The notes under the pieces: model-generated
What the model saw: the letters and a program-made list of their open reading frames with translations, nothing else
What the model was told of the DNA's origin: nothing
Databases searched by the model: none
Assembly: GCF_003369795.1 (NCBI RefSeq)
Contig: NZ_CP026730.1
Location: forward strand, 1,612,001 to 1,676,000
Origin: Streptomyces sp. CB09001
GTDB lineage: Bacteria; Actinomycetota; Actinomycetes; Streptomycetales; Streptomycetaceae
Direction: 5' to 3'
Length of the DNA stretch: 64,000 bases
Program-made: the position numbers and the translations under genes
In this document: positions 43,087-52,196 of the stretch, in pieces
How positions within the stretch are numbered: the first letter of the stretch is position 1
How the letters are laid out: each line of letters opens with the position of its first letter

Positions 43087-43200
43087 ACGCGGTTCGGCCG
43101 ACCGGGGTGGTCCGGTTCCCGGCGTGGGTCGCGCGCCCGGCGTTGCACCCGGCGCCCGGGGCGGGTGCGGGCGCGAGGGGGACACGGCCCGGCGTAGCGG

Positions 43201-43238
43201 GGTGCCTCCCCCAGCGCCTGAACGGCCTGGGAGGTACC
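43201..43238. terminator. Hairpin beyond cobT, possible terminator
   Basis: GGTGCCTCCC (43201-43210) can pair with GGGAGGTACC (43229-43238) with one G-T pair, in the 292-base gap between convergent cobT and the membrane protein gene. The rest of the gap holds a 29-bp tandem repeat and GC-rich filler. Confidence 0.5.
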
Positions 43239-43270
43239 CCCACCGCCCACCCGTGCCGCCCCAGCGGCAC

Positions 43271-43365
43271 GACTGCCCTCAGTGGCGGCGGCGGGCGGCG
43301 ACTGCCCGCAGCGGCGGCGGCGGGCGGCGACTGCCCTCAGTGGCGGCGGCGGGCGGCGACTGCCC
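43271..43365. repeat. 29-bp tandem repeat, three copies plus partial
   Basis: Units start at 43271, 43300, 43329 and (partial) 43358, each beginning GACTGCCC and ending in GGCGGCGGCGGGCGGC. The middle copy differs at two positions. The unit is not a multiple of three and lies outside genes. Confidence 0.9.
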
Positions 43366-43378
43366 GGCCCAGGGGCCG

Positions 43379-44119
43379 TCACCGGGGGTCCGGGCGCCCG
43401 CCGATCCAGTCCTGGACGACGCGGCGCGGCCCCGACCAGCGGCGGTCGTGGCGGTCGGCGCGCAGCCGGGCCCGTGCGCGGGCCCGCGGCCGCCGGGCGT
43501 AGAACCGGCGGGCCCACGGAGACCCCGGCCGGGCCAGACGCACCGCGCCGATCAGGGCGATCAAGGGCACGATGACCCCGAAGACCGCCAGCCGCGCCTT
43601 GCCCTTGGCCAGGGCGAGGAGGGAGAACAGGAAGTTCCCCGCGACCGTCGCGATGACGTTCGTACGGTCCTGCAACTCGTCCTGGGACATGCCGTCGACG
43701 CCGAACGGCGTGAAGCCCGCGAGGACCAGCCCGACCAGGGCCGCGGTGACCACCACGACCTCCACGCTCTTGCGCCCGGCCTCGCTCCAGTACACGTCGT
43801 CGAGGTGCAGGATCAGTGCGAACTCGTCCAGGACCAGCCCCACCCCGATACCGAAGACCACCGCCGCCAGCGCCGACCAGACCCCGTGCCGGCCCCCCGC
43901 GACCGCGCCGAAGCCGCCGACGACGGTGAGCACCACCCCCGGCACGACGTGGTGGATGTGCACCCCGCCCGCCTTGACGTTCCCGAAGGGCCCCTTGCCC
44001 GCCCGGATCAGGCGGGTGACGACCCGGGTGATCGTGAACGTCAGCACGAACGCCGCCAGCGCGAGGAGCAGCGGCAGCTTGCCCGGCTCCATGATGTTGC
44101 GCTGCCACCAATCTCCCAT
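43379..44119 (-). CDS. Integral membrane protein with HIHH motif, unknown function
   Basis: 246 residues, six or seven membrane helices. Notable is GGVHIHHVVPG near residue 53 and DEFALILHLDDVYW near residue 100, a set of His, Asp and Glu residues at membrane boundaries that could bind metal. The C terminus (about 210-246) is Arg-rich and cytoplasmic. It has the look of a conserved actinobacterial integral membrane family. ATG 44119, divergent from cobS with only 60 bases between starts; convergent with cobT. Confidence 0.8.
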   Translation of the reverse strand: MGDWWQRNIMEPGKLPLLLALAAFVLTFTITRVVTRLIRAGKGPFGNVKAGGVHIHHVVPGVVLTVVGGFGAVAGGRHGVWSALAAVVFGIGVGLVLDEFALILHLDDVYWSEAGRKSVEVVVVTAALVGLVLAGFTPFGVDGMSQDELQDRTNVIATVAGNFLFSLLALAKGKARLAVFGVIVPLIALIGAVRLARPGSPWARRFYARRPRARARARLRADRHDRRWSGPRRVVQDWIGGRPDPR

Positions 44120-44179
44120 ATGCGCACTTTATCCCCCGCGCCCGCCCGCACCCCGCCGACCGCCGGGTAGTCTGCGCCG

Positions 44180-44962
44180 GTGCTCAGGACCCCCTCCCCC
44201 CACGGCCTCCGCTTCGCCTTCGGCACCCTCACCGTGCTCCCGGTCAGGGTGACCCGCTGGGACCGGGACGCCGCGCGCGGCGGCATGCTGTGCGCGCCGC
44301 TGGCCGGACTGGCGGTGGGCGTCGCCGCGGCGGGCCTCGGGCTCCTGCTGCTCGCCCTGGGCGCGGGGAGCCTGCTCGCCGCCGTCGCCACGGCCGCCGT
44401 CCCCGCCGTACTCACGCGTGGACTGCACCTGGACGGACTGGCCGACACCGCCGACGGGCTGGGCAGCGGCAAGCCCGCCGAGGACGCCCTGCGGATCATG
44501 AAGCAGTCGGACATCGGACCGTTCGGCGTGCTCACTCTGCTGTTCGTGGTCCTCGCCCAAGTGGCCGCCCTGGCGCAGGCCTACGACGGCTCGTGGGCGC
44601 GGGGCACGCTCGCCGCCGTGGTGTCGGCGACCGCCGCCCGGCTGGCACTCACGACGGCGGCCCGGACCGGAGTGCCCGCCGCCCGCCCGGAGGGCCTGGG
44701 CGCGGCGGTCGCCGGGGTGGTCCCGGCCGGCGGGGCGCTGGCCGCGACGGCGGTCGTGACCGTGGCCGGTGCGGCGGCGGGCGCGTACCTGGGCCCGTAC
44801 CACGCGCTGCGCACGGCACTCGCCGTGCTCTGCGCCGCCGCGGTGGCCGAACTCCTGCTGCGCCACTGCGTCCGCCGCTTCGGCGGCGTCACGGGCGACG
44901 TCTTCGGCGGTGTCGCGGAGACGGCGGCCACGACCGCCCTGATCGTGCTGGTCCTGGGCTGA
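44180..44962 (+). CDS. cobS: Adenosylcobinamide-GDP ribazoletransferase (cobalamin synthase)
   Basis: 260 residues, six to eight membrane helices. Joins GDP-cobinamide (from CobU) with alpha-ribazole (from the CobT branch). Motif LTRGLHLDGLADTADGLGS holds the DGxxDxxDG metal site, and IMKQSDIGPFGV and RRFGGVTGDVFGG are the other conserved loops. GTG 44180 has TAGTCT seven bases before it and no Shine-Dalgarno, fitting a leaderless message. It is separated from cobU/cobT by the convergent membrane gene. Confidence 0.93.
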   Translation: MLRTPSPHGLRFAFGTLTVLPVRVTRWDRDAARGGMLCAPLAGLAVGVAAAGLGLLLLALGAGSLLAAVATAAVPAVLTRGLHLDGLADTADGLGSGKPAEDALRIMKQSDIGPFGVLTLLFVVLAQVAALAQAYDGSWARGTLAAVVSATAARLALTTAARTGVPAARPEGLGAAVAGVVPAGGALAATAVVTVAGAAAGAYLGPYHALRTALAVLCAAAVAELLLRHCVRRFGGVTGDVFGGVAETAATTALIVLVLG

Positions 44963-44984
44963 GCCCGAGAACCGGGACCGGCGT

Positions 44985-45794
44985 TCAGCAGGCCTCCCGC
45001 CACGCCCCCAGTTCGTACTTCTTCAGCATCGAACTGAGCCGCAGCTCGCGCGAGTCGGCGCAGAAGCGCTCGGTCGGCAGTTCGTACTCGACGTGGAAGA
45101 CCGCCTTGTCCGCGTCGACGAACGGCTGGTTGTCGGCGCACTCGCCGTACTGGGCGCACTGTTCGTTGACGGCGAAGTCGAAGTCGTCGACCAGTTCCGG
45201 GATCTGGTCCAGGTCGTTCTTCAGCCCGACGGCCATCCCGCGGTCGTGGGCGAGCTTCGCGATGAGCCGGTTGTAGCGGAGCTGGTCGTCGCCGGTGAGC
45301 GGGAAGCCGGTCTCGTTCTTGTAGCCGTCCATGTTGTCCGGCTCGACCGCGTCGAAGCCCTTCTCGCGGCACATGTCGAGGCGTTCGGCCATCAGCGGCT
45401 CCAGGACGTCCGTCGCGCGGATGTCCAGCCACCGCTCGCCGTCCCAGCCGTTGCCCTTGCCCAGCACTTCCTCGGGGAACGCGTCGGCGTCGGGCCGGAA
45501 GTCCTCCCAGGCGCCGGTGGAGACGTAGCAGATGACCTTGCGCCCGTCGTCGTGCAGGCCGGCGACCGTGGCCCTGCCGTGGTCGAAGCCGTCGATGTCG
45601 TAGACCGGTACGTCGACGGAGGTGTCGAGCCTGCCGCTGAGCTGCCACTGCCAGGCGGTGCCGGGCGTCGGCCGCCAGTGGCCGGCGGCCCCGCCGTCAC
45701 CGGCCCCGCCGTCACCGCCGTCGCCGCCGGGGGCCGACGTGCAGCCGGCAAGCAGCAGCAGGAGAAGGGCTGTCGGCAGGACCGGGCGTCTCAC
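44985..45794 (-). CDS. Secreted lipoprotein glycosidase-like protein, GH114 (endo-alpha-1,4-polygalactosaminidase type)
   Basis: 269 residues from GTG 45794 (GGAG eight bases upstream). Lipobox AGC at Cys 18. The domain starts TAWQWQLSGRLD and has VPVYDIDGFD, VICYVSTGAWEDFRPD, WLDIRATDVLEPLMAERLD and FDAVEPDNMDGY, the family's TIM-barrel pattern with candidate catalytic Asp and Glu residues. GH114 enzymes cut galactosamine polymers; the natural substrate here is not known. It is convergent with cobS and divergent from pepA, with 251 bases (45795-46045) in which no motif was recognised. Confidence 0.82.
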   Translation of the reverse strand: MRRPVLPTALLLLLLAGCTSAPGGDGGDGGAGDGGAAGHWRPTPGTAWQWQLSGRLDTSVDVPVYDIDGFDHGRATVAGLHDDGRKVICYVSTGAWEDFRPDADAFPEEVLGKGNGWDGERWLDIRATDVLEPLMAERLDMCREKGFDAVEPDNMDGYKNETGFPLTGDDQLRYNRLIAKLAHDRGMAVGLKNDLDQIPELVDDFDFAVNEQCAQYGECADNQPFVDADKAVFHVEYELPTERFCADSRELRLSSMLKKYELGAWREAC

Positions 45795-46045
45795 GGGAAG
45801 TGCTCCAGAGTGCGGGAGGGGTGGGCGGCATGCCCCCGGAATGATCTCCCACCCGCACAGTCGCGAGGAAACCACGGCCCCGCGGGAGGGAGCGCGGCCG
45901 GGCGCGAGCGTAGGCTCGTGCCGAGTGTTCGCCTGCCCAGGCGAGGACCGCATCGCAGGAGGGATCTAGGGTCGGATGTCGGGCCCGGTCGACCCACCCG
46001 CATTCGGCCACACCAGACTTCATACGGAAGCGAGATTTCACCACC

Positions 46046-47590
46046 GTGACTGCTCTCACTCTCTCCACCGCCGCGGCGCCCGGCCTGCGGGCCGACGCGA
46101 TCGTGATCGGCGTCGCCAAGGGCGCAGGCGGCCCGTCCGTCGCTCCGGGCGCCGAGGCCGTGGACAAGGCGTACGACGGCCGGCTCGCCGGCGTCCTGGA
46201 GACCCTGGGCGCCTCCGGTGCCGAGGGCGAGGTGACGAAGCTGCCCGCTCCGTCCGGCTTCAAGGCGCCCGTCGTGGTGGCGGTGGGCCTCGGTGCCGAG
46301 CCCGAGAAGGACGCCGGTTTCGACCCCGAGGCGCTGCGCCGGGCCGCGGGCGCGGCCGCCCGCGCCCTGGCCGGCGCCAAGAAGGCCGCCTTCGCCCTGC
46401 CGCTCACCGAGGCCGCCGACGCCGGTGTCGTCGCCGAGGGCGTGCTGCTCGGCGCGTACTCCTTCGACGCGTACAAGGAGTCGGCCAAGGAGGCCAAGGG
46501 CGCCAAGGCGAAGGCCAACGGCAACGGCAAGGCCCCGCTGGCGGAGGCCGCGCTGCTCGGCGGCAAGCCCCGCGACAAGGCGTACAAGGCCGCGATCGAG
46601 CGTGCCGCGGCCGTCGCCGAGGAGCTGAACCGCGCCCGCGACCTGGTCAACACCCCGCCGAACGACCTCGACCCGGAGGCCTTCGCGGCGGTGGCGCAGA
46701 CGGCCGCCAAGGAGCACGGCATCAAGGTGCAGGTGCTCGACGAGAAGGCGCTCGCCAAGGGCGGCTACGGCGGCATCCTGGGCGTCGGCGCCGGTTCGGC
46801 GTCGGGTCCGCGGCTGGTGAAGCTGTCGTACACCTCGCCCAAGGCGACGAAGTCGCTCGCCTTCGTCGGCAAGGGCATCACGTACGACTCGGGCGGCATC
46901 TCGCTGAAGCCGGCCGGCCACAACGAGACGATGAAGTGCGACATGGCCGGTGCCGCCGCCGTGTTCGCGGCCGTGGTCGCCGCCGCGCGGCTCGGCCTGG
47001 AGGTCAACGTGACCGGCTGGCTTGCGCTGGCCGAGAACATGCCGTCGGGCTCCGCGACGCGCCCGGGCGACGTGCTGCGCATGTACAGCGGCAAGACGGT
47101 GGAGGTGCTCAACACCGACGCGGAGGGCCGGCTGGTGCTCGCCGACGCGCTGTGGGCGGCCTCGCAGGACAAGCCGGACGCGATCATCGACGTGGCGACG
47201 CTGACGGGCGCGATGATGCTGGCGCTGGGCAGCCGCACGTACGGGATCATGGCGAACGACGACGCGTTCCGCTCCGCGGTGCACGAGGCGGCGGAGGAGT
47301 CCGGCGAGCCGGCGTGGCCGATGCCGCTGCCGGAGCACCTGCGCAAGGGCATGGACTCGCCGACCGCGGACATCGCGAACATGGGTGAGCGGATGGGCGG
47401 CGGTCTGGTGGCCGGACTGTTCCTGCGGGAGTTCGTCGGCGAGGGCATCACCTGGGCGCACCTGGACATCGCGGGTCCGGCCTTCAACGAGGGCGGGCCG
47501 TTCGGGTACACGCCGAAGGGCGGTACCGGGACGGCGGTCCGGACGCTGGTACGGGTTGCCGAGCTGGCGGCCGCGGGTGAGCTGGGCTGA
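46046..47590 (+). CDS. pepA: Leucyl aminopeptidase (M17)
   Basis: 514 residues. Two-metal aminopeptidase: C-terminal catalytic domain has FVGKGITYDSGGISLKP (metal Lys/Asp), MKCDMAGAAAVFA, ENMPSGSATRPGDV and the signature VEVLNTDAEGRLVLADAL, plus LTGAMMLALG. The N-terminal domain (about 1-180) is the variable macro-like domain with an Ala/Lys-rich insert near 145-165. It removes N-terminal residues, often Leu, in peptide turnover. The start is GTG 46046. A long inverted repeat after the stop may be its terminator. Confidence 0.95.
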   Translation: MTALTLSTAAAPGLRADAIVIGVAKGAGGPSVAPGAEAVDKAYDGRLAGVLETLGASGAEGEVTKLPAPSGFKAPVVVAVGLGAEPEKDAGFDPEALRRAAGAAARALAGAKKAAFALPLTEAADAGVVAEGVLLGAYSFDAYKESAKEAKGAKAKANGNGKAPLAEAALLGGKPRDKAYKAAIERAAAVAEELNRARDLVNTPPNDLDPEAFAAVAQTAAKEHGIKVQVLDEKALAKGGYGGILGVGAGSASGPRLVKLSYTSPKATKSLAFVGKGITYDSGGISLKPAGHNETMKCDMAGAAAVFAAVVAAARLGLEVNVTGWLALAENMPSGSATRPGDVLRMYSGKTVEVLNTDAEGRLVLADALWAASQDKPDAIIDVATLTGAMMLALGSRTYGIMANDDAFRSAVHEAAEESGEPAWPMPLPEHLRKGMDSPTADIANMGERMGGGLVAGLFLREFVGEGITWAHLDIAGPAFNEGGPFGYTPKGGTGTAVRTLVRVAELAAAGELG

Positions 47591-47607
47591 GGGCGCCTGA
47601 GGGGTTC

Positions 47608-47670
47608 GGGGCGCGGGTGACTGCGCGGCTGCGGGCCGGTCGTGGCTTGTCGCGCAGTTCCCCGCGCCCC
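47608..47670 (+). terminator. Imperfect long hairpin after pepA
   Basis: Arms 47608-47627 and 47651-47670 match at 18 of 20 positions; each arm is a form of the family 1 repeat motif GGGGCGCGGG..ACTGCGCG. Placed 18 bases beyond the pepA stop. Confidence 0.55.
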
Positions 47671-47671
47671 C
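47641..47671 (-). repeat. Intergenic palindromic repeat, family 1 (copy 3)
   Basis: Reverse complement reads GGGGCGCGGGGAACTGCGCG then ACAAGCCACG, matching the copies at 3881-3930 and 21818-21867. Confidence 0.7.
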
Positions 47672-47774
47672 TGGTCGGCTGTCCTGGCGTCGGCCAAGCA
47701 GAACCGCACGCCGGTGGGGCCGCGGATCGGGAGACCGTCACAGTTCGGGCGGGGAGCCGGTCATAGTGTGGGGG

Positions 47775-47820
47775 ACGAGCTTGAACGTGGGGCGTCTCAC
47801 ACCCCGGCCCCACGTCTCGT
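47775..47820 (+). promoter_or_regulatory. Structured leader before lpd
   Basis: ACGTGGGGC (47785-47793) and GCCCCACGT (47807-47815) form a 9-bp stem, extended by ACGAG (47775-47779) and CTCGT (47816-47820). TAGTGT at 47764-47769 could be a -10 box, which would put this fold at the 5' end of a leader of about 180 nt. It lies in the 366-base gap 47591-47956. Confidence 0.45.
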
Positions 47821-47956
47821 TCGCCTCTCACAAGTGCGAAGATGGAGCCCGGCAGGACAGGGCCCACCCAAGGGCCGAGAACAATGAGCGGCCGGACACC
47901 AGCCGCCGACCGGTCACTGGAGACCGGCCGTGGCGCACATGCATGGAGGACGTGAC

Positions 47957-49345
47957 GTGGCGAACGACGCCAGCACCGTTTTCGACCTAGTGATCCTCGG
48001 CGGTGGCAGCGGTGGTTACGCCGCGGCGCTGCGCGGGGCACAGCTGGGCCTGGACGTCGCCCTGATCGAGAAGAACAAGCTCGGCGGCACCTGCCTGCAC
48101 AACGGTTGCATTCCCACCAAGGCCCTGCTCCACGCGGGCGAGGTCGCCGACCAGTCCCGCGAGAGCGAGCAGTTCGGCGTCAAGACGTCCTTCGAGGGCG
48201 TCGACATGGCCGGCGTGCACAAGTACAAGGACGAGGTGATCGCCGGCCTGTACAAGGGGCTGCAGGGTCTGGTCGCCTCCCGCAAGATCACCTACATCGA
48301 GGGTGAGGGCCGGCTCTCCTCCCCCACCTCCGTCGATGTCAACGGCCAGCGTGTCCAGGGCCGCCACGTCCTGCTGGCGACCGGCTCCGTGCCGAAGACC
48401 CTGCCGGGCCTGGAGATCGACGGCAACCGGATCATCTCCTCGGACCACGCCCTCACGCTGGACCGCGTGCCGAAGTCCGCGATCGTGCTGGGCGGCGGCG
48501 TCATCGGCGTCGAGTTCGCCTCCGCGTGGAAGTCCTTCGGCTCCGAGGTCACGGTCATCGAGGGCCTCAAGCACCTCGTCCCGGTCGAGGACGAGAACAG
48601 CTCCAAGCTCCTGGAGCGCGCCTTCCGCAAGCGGGGCATCAAGTTCAACCTGGGCACCTTCTTCCAGAAGGCCGAGTACACCCAGGACGGCGTCAAGGTC
48701 ACCCTCGCCGACGGCAAGGAGTTCGAGGCCGAGGTCCTGCTCGTCGCCATCGGCCGCGGCCCGGTCTCGCAGGGCCTGGGCTACGAGGAGAACGGCGTCG
48801 CGACGGACCGCGGCTTCGTCCTCGTGGACGAGTACATGCGGACCAACGTCCCGACCATCTCCGCCGTCGGTGACCTCGTTCCCACCCTCCAGCTCGCGCA
48901 CGTCGGCTTCGCCGAGGGCATCCTGGTGGCGGAGCGGCTCGCCGGACTGAAGACCGTGCCGGTCGACTACGACGGCGTGCCGCGGGTGACGTACTGCCAC
49001 CCGGAGGTCGCCTCCGTCGGTCTCACCGAGGCCAAGGCCAAGGAGGTCTACGGCGCGGACAAGGTCGTCTCCATCAAGTTCCCCCTCGGTGGCAACGGCA
49101 AGAGCCGCATCCTGAAGACCGCGGGCGAGATCAAGCTGGTCCAGGTCAAGGACGGTGCCGTGGTCGGCGTCCACATGGTCGGCGACCGCATGGGCGAGCA
49201 GGTCGGCGAGGCGCAGCTGATCTACAACTGGGAGGCGCTGCCGGCCGAGGTGGCCCAGCTCATCCACGCCCACCCGACGCAGAACGAGGCGCTCGGCGAA
49301 GCCCACCTGGCGCTGGCCGGCAAGCCGCTCCACATGCACGACTGA
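47957..49345 (+). CDS. lpdA: Dihydrolipoamide dehydrogenase (E3)
   Basis: 462 residues from GTG 47957, with GGAGGA six bases upstream; an extension to 47930 would pass through the ribosome site. FAD fold LVILGGGSGGYAAA, redox disulfide GGTCLHNGCIPTKAL, NAD fold IVLGGGVIGVEFAS, ISAVGDLVP and the dimer-interface AHPTQNEA with the catalytic His. It reoxidises the lipoyl groups of the E2 gene that follows after 63 bases, and so serves pyruvate and 2-oxoglutarate dehydrogenase complexes. Confidence 0.95.
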   Translation: MANDASTVFDLVILGGGSGGYAAALRGAQLGLDVALIEKNKLGGTCLHNGCIPTKALLHAGEVADQSRESEQFGVKTSFEGVDMAGVHKYKDEVIAGLYKGLQGLVASRKITYIEGEGRLSSPTSVDVNGQRVQGRHVLLATGSVPKTLPGLEIDGNRIISSDHALTLDRVPKSAIVLGGGVIGVEFASAWKSFGSEVTVIEGLKHLVPVEDENSSKLLERAFRKRGIKFNLGTFFQKAEYTQDGVKVTLADGKEFEAEVLLVAIGRGPVSQGLGYEENGVATDRGFVLVDEYMRTNVPTISAVGDLVPTLQLAHVGFAEGILVAERLAGLKTVPVDYDGVPRVTYCHPEVASVGLTEAKAKEVYGADKVVSIKFPLGGNGKSRILKTAGEIKLVQVKDGAVVGVHMVGDRMGEQVGEAQLIYNWEALPAEVAQLIHAHPTQNEALGEAHLALAGKPLHMHD

Positions 49346-49408
49346 CCGCTTCGGTCTTCGGGCGCGACGACACAGACTTCCGCAATTTCGTAAGGAGCAA
49401 CCGAAACC

Positions 49409-51166
49409 ATGGCGGTTTCCGTAACCCTTCCGGCGCTCGGCGAGAGCGTCACCGAGGGCACCGTCACCCGCTGGCTGAAGGCCGAGGGTGAGCGCGTCGA
49501 GGCCGACGAGCCGTTGCTCGAGGTCTCGACCGACAAGGTCGACACCGAGATCCCGGCCCCCGCCTCGGGCGTGCTGTCCTCCATCAAGGTCGCCGAGGAC
49601 GAGACCGTCGAGGTCGGCGCCGAGCTGGCGCTGATCGACGACGGCAGCGGCGCCCCCGCCGCCGCTCCGGCCCCGCAGGCCGAGCAGGTCGCCGAGCCGG
49701 CTCCCGAGCCCGCCCCGGCCGCCCCCTCCACCGAGCAGGCCGCCCCGGCGCCCGCTCCCACCGCCGACGCCGCTGCCGGCGGCTCCGCGGAGGGCACGGA
49801 CGTGGTCCTGCCCGCGCTCGGCGAGTCCGTCACCGAGGGCACCGTCACCCGCTGGCTGAAGTCGGTCGGTGACAGCGTCGAGGAGGACGAGCCGCTGCTC
49901 GAGGTCTCGACCGACAAGGTCGACACCGAGATCCCGGCGCCCGCCTCCGGCACCCTGCTGGAGATCGTGGTCGGCGAGGACGAGACGGCCGAGGTCGGCG
50001 CCAAGCTCGCCGTCATCGGTGCGGCGGGTGCCGCCCCGGCGGCTGCCCCGGCGGCCCCCGCCGCCCCGGCCCAGCCCGAGCCCACCCCGGCTCCGGCGGC
50101 CCCGGCTCCCGCGCAGGCCGCTCCGGCTCCCGCCCCGCAGGCGCCGCCGGCTCCGGCCCCGCAGCCCGCAGCCCCGGCGCCCGCGCCGGCCCCGGCCGCC
50201 GCTCCGGCTGCCCCGGCCGCCGCCCAGCCGGTGGACGACGGCGCCTACGTCACCCCGCTGGTGCGCAAGCTCGCCGCCGAGAACGGCGTCGACCTGTCCA
50301 CCGTCAAGGGCACCGGCGTCGGCGGCCGTATCCGCAAGCAGGACGTCGCCGCCGCAGCCGAGGCCGCGAAGGCGGCCGCTGCGGCTCCGGCCGCCGCCCC
50401 CGCCGCGCCCGCCGCGAAGAAGGCCCCCGTCCTGGAGGCCTCCCCGCTGCGTGGCCAGACCGTCAAGATGCCGCGCATCCGCAAGGTCATCGGCGACAAC
50501 ATGGTCAAGGCGCTGCACGAGCAGGCCCAGCTGTCGTCGGTCGTCGAGGTCGACGTCACCCGTCTGATGAAGCTGCGCGCCCGTGCCAAGGACGCGTTCG
50601 CGGCACGCGAGGGCGTCAAGCTCTCCCCGATGCCGTTCTTCGTCAAGGCCGCGGCCCAGGCCCTCAAGGCCCACGCCCCGGTCAACGCCAAGATCAACGA
50701 GGCCGAGGGGACCATCACCTACTTCGACACCGAGAACATCGGTATCGCGGTGGACTCCGAGAAGGGCCTGATGACCCCGGTCATCAGGAACGCCGGTGAT
50801 CTGAACCTGGCCGGCATCGCCAAGGCGACCGCCGACCTGGCGGGCAAGGTGCGGGCCAGCAGGATCAGCCCGGACGAGCTGGCCGGTGCGACCTTCACCA
50901 TCAGCAACACCGGTTCGCGCGGCGCGCTGTTCGACACGATCATCGTGCCGCCGGGCCAGGTCGCCATCCTCGGCATCGGTGCCACGGTCAAGCGTCCGGC
51001 CGTCATCGAGACGGAGGACGGCCCGGTCATCGGCGTCCGCGACATGACGTACCTGACCCTGTCCTACGACCACCGTCTGGTGGACGGCGCCGACGCCGCC
51101 CGCTACCTGACGGCGGTCAAGGCGATCCTGGAGGCGGGCGAGTTCGAGGTCGAGCTCGGCCTGTAG
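49409..51166 (+). CDS. Dihydrolipoyl acyltransferase (E2) with two lipoyl domains
   Basis: 585 residues. Two lipoyl domains (about 1-77 and 130-206), each with the modified Lys in [12 protein letters not shown]; between and after them are Ala/Pro/Glu linkers, the second of about 65 residues of near-pure Ala and Pro. The peripheral subunit-binding domain (about 275-312) has [16 protein letters not shown] and [13 protein letters not shown]. The catalytic domain ends with [16 protein letters not shown], giving the active-site His and Asp. Annotated in relatives as SucB or AceF/DlaT; in actinobacteria one E2 is thought to serve both pyruvate and oxoglutarate complexes. Operon with lpdA; a strong terminator follows. 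Confidence 0.93.
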   Translation: MAVSVTLPALGESVTEGTVTRWLKAEGERVEADEPLLEVSTDKVDTEIPAPASGVLSSIKVAEDETVEVGAELALIDDGSGAPAAAPAPQAEQVAEPAPEPAPAAPSTEQAAPAPAPTADAAAGGSAEGTDVVLPALGESVTEGTVTRWLKSVGDSVEEDEPLLEVSTDKVDTEIPAPASGTLLEIVVGEDETAEVGAKLAVIGAAGAAPAAAPAAPAAPAQPEPTPAPAAPAPAQAAPAPAPQAPPAPAPQPAAPAPAPAPAAAPAAPAAAQPVDDGAYVTPLVRKLAAENGVDLSTVKGTGVGGRIRKQDVAAAAEAAKAAAAAPAAAPAAPAAKKAPVLEASPLRGQTVKMPRIRKVIGDNMVKALHEQAQLSSVVEVDVTRLMKLRARAKDAFAAREGVKLSPMPFFVKAAAQALKAHAPVNAKINEAEGTITYFDTENIGIAVDSEKGLMTPVIRNAGDLNLAGIAKATADLAGKVRASRISPDELAGATFTISNTGSRGALFDTIIVPPGQVAILGIGATVKRPAVIETEDGPVIGVRDMTYLTLSYDHRLVDGADAARYLTAVKAILEAGEFEVELGL

Positions 51167-51193
51167 TCACCCTCGCCAGTGGGCCTGTACGGT

Positions 51194-51223
51194 GCCCCCG
51201 CCCGGACGTTTCCGGGCGGGGGC
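51194..51223 (+). terminator. Terminator of lpdA-E2
   Basis: Perfect 13-bp stem GCCCCCGCCCGGA (51194-51206) with TCCGGGCGGGGGC (51211-51223), loop CGTT, 28 bases beyond the E2 stop. Confidence 0.9.
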
Positions 51224-51375
51224 ATCGCCGTGTTTGGACCGGGGCACGCTGTGTAAGTCTCGTCTCACCTGCGTCAAAGCGCCCCCGTGCGCCCTTCCCG
51301 CCCCCCGGGACGGCCGTATTGTCTAAACGTCAGTCCCCCAGGGGGCCGAAGGGGCCCTCTCCCGAAGGAGCTCTC

Positions 51376-51999
51376 ATGACCGCGCCCGTCGTCCACTCGC
51401 TGCGCGAACAGATCCGCGAGCACATCCTGGAAGGGATCATCAGCGGGCGCTGGCAGCCGGGCGAGCGGATCGTGGAGCGGCGGATCGCGACCGAGCTGGA
51501 GGTCAGCCAGACGCCGGTGCGGGAGGCACTGCGGGAGCTGGAGTCGCTGCGGCTGATCGAGTCGGCGCCGAACAAGGGCGTGCGGGTGCGCAACCTGACC
51601 GCCGCCGACCTGGAGGAGAGCTACCCCGTCCGGGCCGGCCTGGAGGCGATCGCGGCGGAGCTGGCGGCGGACCGGCTCGCCCTGGACTGCTCGGCCCTGG
51701 AACCGCACGTCGCCGCGCTGTACGAGGCCGACCGGGTCTCCGACGGCACCGGTCAGGTGCGGCACACGGTGGGCTTCCACCGGGAGCTGGTGCGGGCGGC
51801 GGGCAACTCCGTGCTGCTGCACACGTGGGAGGGGCTGGGGATCGAGGTGTTCACGGCGCTGTCGATACGGTGGCTGGGGACGGTGCAGCAGTCGTACGCG
51901 GAGGAGCACGAGGAGCTGGTCGCGGCCTTCCGCCGCCGGGACCCCCGCATCCCGGAGATCGTCAAGTCCCACGTCCTGGGCTGCGCCCCCCGCGCCTAG
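51376..51999 (+). CDS. GntR-family regulator with FCD domain
   Basis: 207 residues from ATG 51376 (GAAGGAG upstream). N-terminal winged helix: LREQIREHILEGIISGRWQPGERIVERRIATEL and QTPVREALRELESLRLIES. The FCD effector domain (about 80-195) is all-helical with GFHRELVRAAGN and EEHEELVAAFRRRD supplying likely metal/carboxylate-binding His and Asp. The family binds small carboxylates (PdhR, LldR). It lies directly upstream of aceE, whose promoter has a palindrome, so it is the natural candidate regulator of aceE. Confidence 0.9.
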   Translation: MTAPVVHSLREQIREHILEGIISGRWQPGERIVERRIATELEVSQTPVREALRELESLRLIESAPNKGVRVRNLTAADLEESYPVRAGLEAIAAELAADRLALDCSALEPHVAALYEADRVSDGTGQVRHTVGFHRELVRAAGNSVLLHTWEGLGIEVFTALSIRWLGTVQQSYAEEHEELVAAFRRRDPRIPEIVKSHVLGCAPRA

Positions 52000-52012
52000 T
52001 CTCTTTCCCGTC

Positions 52013-52033
52013 CCTGGGGGCTCCGCCCCCAGG
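52013..52033 (+). terminator. Terminator after the GntR gene
   Basis: CCTGGGGG (52013-52020), loop CTCCG, CCCCCAGG (52026-52033), followed by CCCCGTTTT. It begins 14 bases after the stop. The gap to aceE (52000-52331) also holds the aceE promoter and palindrome. Confidence 0.7.
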
Positions 52034-52196
52034 CCCCGTTTTCGCTCGGTTCCCCACGCCACCCCGAAGGAACGACGCACCCGAGCCGCACCGCGCTCAC
52101 CTGCACAAACCCCCAACCTCAAGGTCACCCCGTGCCACCGCCGAAGGCACCCCGTGCCGACTTTCTCGTGATCAAGAGGTTTTGCTCCTCAACCCT

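Noticed and set aside
43271-43365. CRISPR array
   Set aside because: The 29-base size is similar to a CRISPR repeat, but units are directly adjacent with no spacers and no cas genes are present.
47987-51073. Long minus-strand frame opposite lpdA and E2
   Set aside because: Low-complexity Gly/Arg/Leu translation with no domain; both plus-strand genes are unmistakable.
51310-51335. Auto-operator for the GntR regulator at TTGTCTAAAC
   Set aside because: It is not a clear palindrome and does not resemble the aceE palindrome.
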